From positions 16,919 through 80,918 of the forward strand of contig NZ_JPWA01000024.1 of the NCBI RefSeq assembly GCF_003326475.1: a stretch of 64,000 bases of DNA, read 5' to 3'. The notes beneath the pieces are model-generated. The model did not search any database, had not been told where the DNA came from, and saw only the letters and a list, made by a program, of their open reading frames with translations. The position numbers and the translations under genes are program-made. Positions within the stretch are counted from its first letter, which is position 1; each line of letters begins with the position of its first letter. This document shows positions 63,248 to 64,000 of this stretch, one piece after another. This stretch comes from Thalassospira xianhensis MCCC 1A02616. GTDB taxonomy: Bacteria; Pseudomonadota; Alphaproteobacteria; Rhodospirillales; Thalassospiraceae.

Positions 63248-63832
63248 ATGCGTTTTATTCGTCTCGCATCTCTTTTTGTACTCGTATTAGGAATAGTGAC
63301 CATGTCGAACGGTGGAATCGGCGGCGGTGCTCAGGCCCAGTCGGCCGATGCATCGCAGGATCTGGAAAATACCCTGTATCTGGATCTTGAAGCAGGTCGC
63401 GTTGTGATCAAGCTGCGCCCGGATCTGGCGCCCAAACATGTCGAGCGTATCAAAGAACTGACCCGCGAAGGTTTCTATGATGGCCTGACCTTCCATCGTG
63501 TGATCGAAGGTTTTATGGCGCAGGGCGGTGACCCCAAGGGCGATGGTACCGGTGGTTCCGGTCAGAAACTTCCGGCGGAGTTTTCAAACGAGCATCACGT
63601 GCGTGGTACGGTTTCGATGGCACGTTCCGCCAATCCGAACAGTGCTGATTCGCAGTTTTTCATCGTCTTTGCCGACGCGCCGCATCTTGATGGACAATAT
63701 ACCATCTGGGGGCAGGTCGTATCGGGCATGGAATATGTTGATGGTCTGAAGCGTGGTGCACCCTGGGCCAATGGCCGGGTTGCAGACCCGGATCATATTG
63801 TAAAAATGCAGGTCGCGGCAGACGCGCAATAA
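63248..63832 (+). CDS. Exported cyclophilin-type peptidyl-prolyl isomerase
   Basis: 194 residues. A signal peptide (core LASLFVLVLGIVTM, cleavage near GAQA-QS at about residue 31) sends it to the periplasm. The cyclophilin domain has FYDGLTFHRVIEGFMAQGGDPKGDG with the catalytic Arg in FHRV, then SMARSANPNSADSQFFI and LDGQYTIWGQV. It assists folding of exported proteins. It lies 7 bases behind coaD and is followed by a terminator. Confidence 0.94.
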   Translation: MRFIRLASLFVLVLGIVTMSNGGIGGGAQAQSADASQDLENTLYLDLEAGRVVIKLRPDLAPKHVERIKELTREGFYDGLTFHRVIEGFMAQGGDPKGDGTGGSGQKLPAEFSNEHHVRGTVSMARSANPNSADSQFFIVFADAPHLDGQYTIWGQVVSGMEYVDGLKRGAPWANGRVADPDHIVKMQVAADAQ

Positions 63833-63856
63833 GCGCCTTGAGCCACATAATGCAAC

Positions 63857-63893
63857 CGAAAGCCGTCCTTGGTCAGGGCGGCTTTCGCGTTTT
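63857..63893 (+). terminator. Terminator of the cyclophilin gene
   Basis: CGAAAGCCG (63857-63865) pairs with CGGCTTTCG (63879-63887), then CGTTTT. Confidence 0.85.
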
Positions 63894-63984
63894 GGGGCCA
63901 GAAAACGTAAAAACCCGGAAAATATGGAAAACAGGTGTTGACCGCAGCCGCCAGTCCCATTAAAACGCGCTTCACCAACGTTGA

Positions 63985-64000
63985 GGGCCCGTAGCTCAGT
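63985..64000 (+). tRNA. 5' end of a tRNA (cut by the window edge)
   Basis: GGGCCCGTAGCTCAGT reads as a seven-base acceptor strand, the invariant T8 and A9, and the start of the D arm. The anticodon lies outside the window, so the amino acid cannot be stated. Confidence 0.7.

Overview
The window looks like a chromosomal segment of a marine-type alphaproteobacterium, most likely Rhodospirillales and possibly Thalassospira-like. This is inferred from moderately high GC, a complete isc operon headed by cysE, the glnB-glnA pair, TRAP transport genes, many EamA-family exporters, LysR/AraC/GntR regulators, and tRNA and gyrA sequences of alphaproteobacterial type. No taxon could be confirmed without a search.

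Layout. 1-11231: the end of an unknown gene, a small alpha/beta hydrolase, then a sulfur-trafficking block: cysE, iscR, a second cysteine desulfurase, iscS, iscU, iscA, hscB, hscA, fdx, iscX, terminator, tenA, mnmA. A promoter overlapped by a good IscR type-1-like site precedes cysE. 11232-12300: interspersed palindromic repeat, a small membrane protein, tRNA-Met(CAU). 12300-15990: a patchy, locally AT-rich accessory stretch beside the tRNA, with two membrane-anchored proteins of unknown function, an orphan HicB-like protein, a hicA-hicB toxin-antitoxin pair with twin operators, and the debris of an NAD-dependent SDR gene. 15994-18323: a two-gene unit of a DUF1611 (DgcN-like) protein and an alanine/ornithine-racemase-like protein. 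18324-19704: non-coding, with a fossil 3' end of an EamA gene and diverged repeats.

19705-34325 is rich in regulators and transporters: three EamA transporters paired with LysR or AraC regulators, a 2-hydroxyacid dehydrogenase, an EAL phosphodiesterase next to a membrane class III cyclase, and a TRAP system with a GntR regulator. 34432-46194 holds an intact TPR-sulfotransferase and a second one broken by three frameshifts, an adenosine/adenine deaminase-family gene, a phytanoyl-CoA dioxygenase with a divergent AraC gene, two alpha/beta hydrolases (one a lipoprotein), OsmC and a PAS-GGDEF protein. 46344-48240 is glnB-glnA under a near-consensus sigma-54 promoter.

48564-59707 carries an aminotransferase, a rhodanese with a LysR gene, a second LysR gene (tail-to-tail overlapped with the first) divergent from an SDR-tautomerase pair, a Gfo/Idh/MocA oxidoreductase, tRNA-His, pyrC, a SnoaL-like protein, a SprA-related protein with a damaged zinc motif, a DUF547 protein and a fourth EamA transporter. 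59899-63832 is core: gyrA, coaD and a periplasmic cyclophilin, then the first bases of another tRNA.

No phage-defence system, CRISPR array, intact IS element or biosynthetic cluster was seen. The best candidates for something under-described are the DUF1611/racemase unit, the tyrosine-less SDR with its tautomerase, the degenerate SprA-like protein, the membrane-anchored orphans in the tRNA-Met-adjacent stretch, and the IscR control point placed at cysE.
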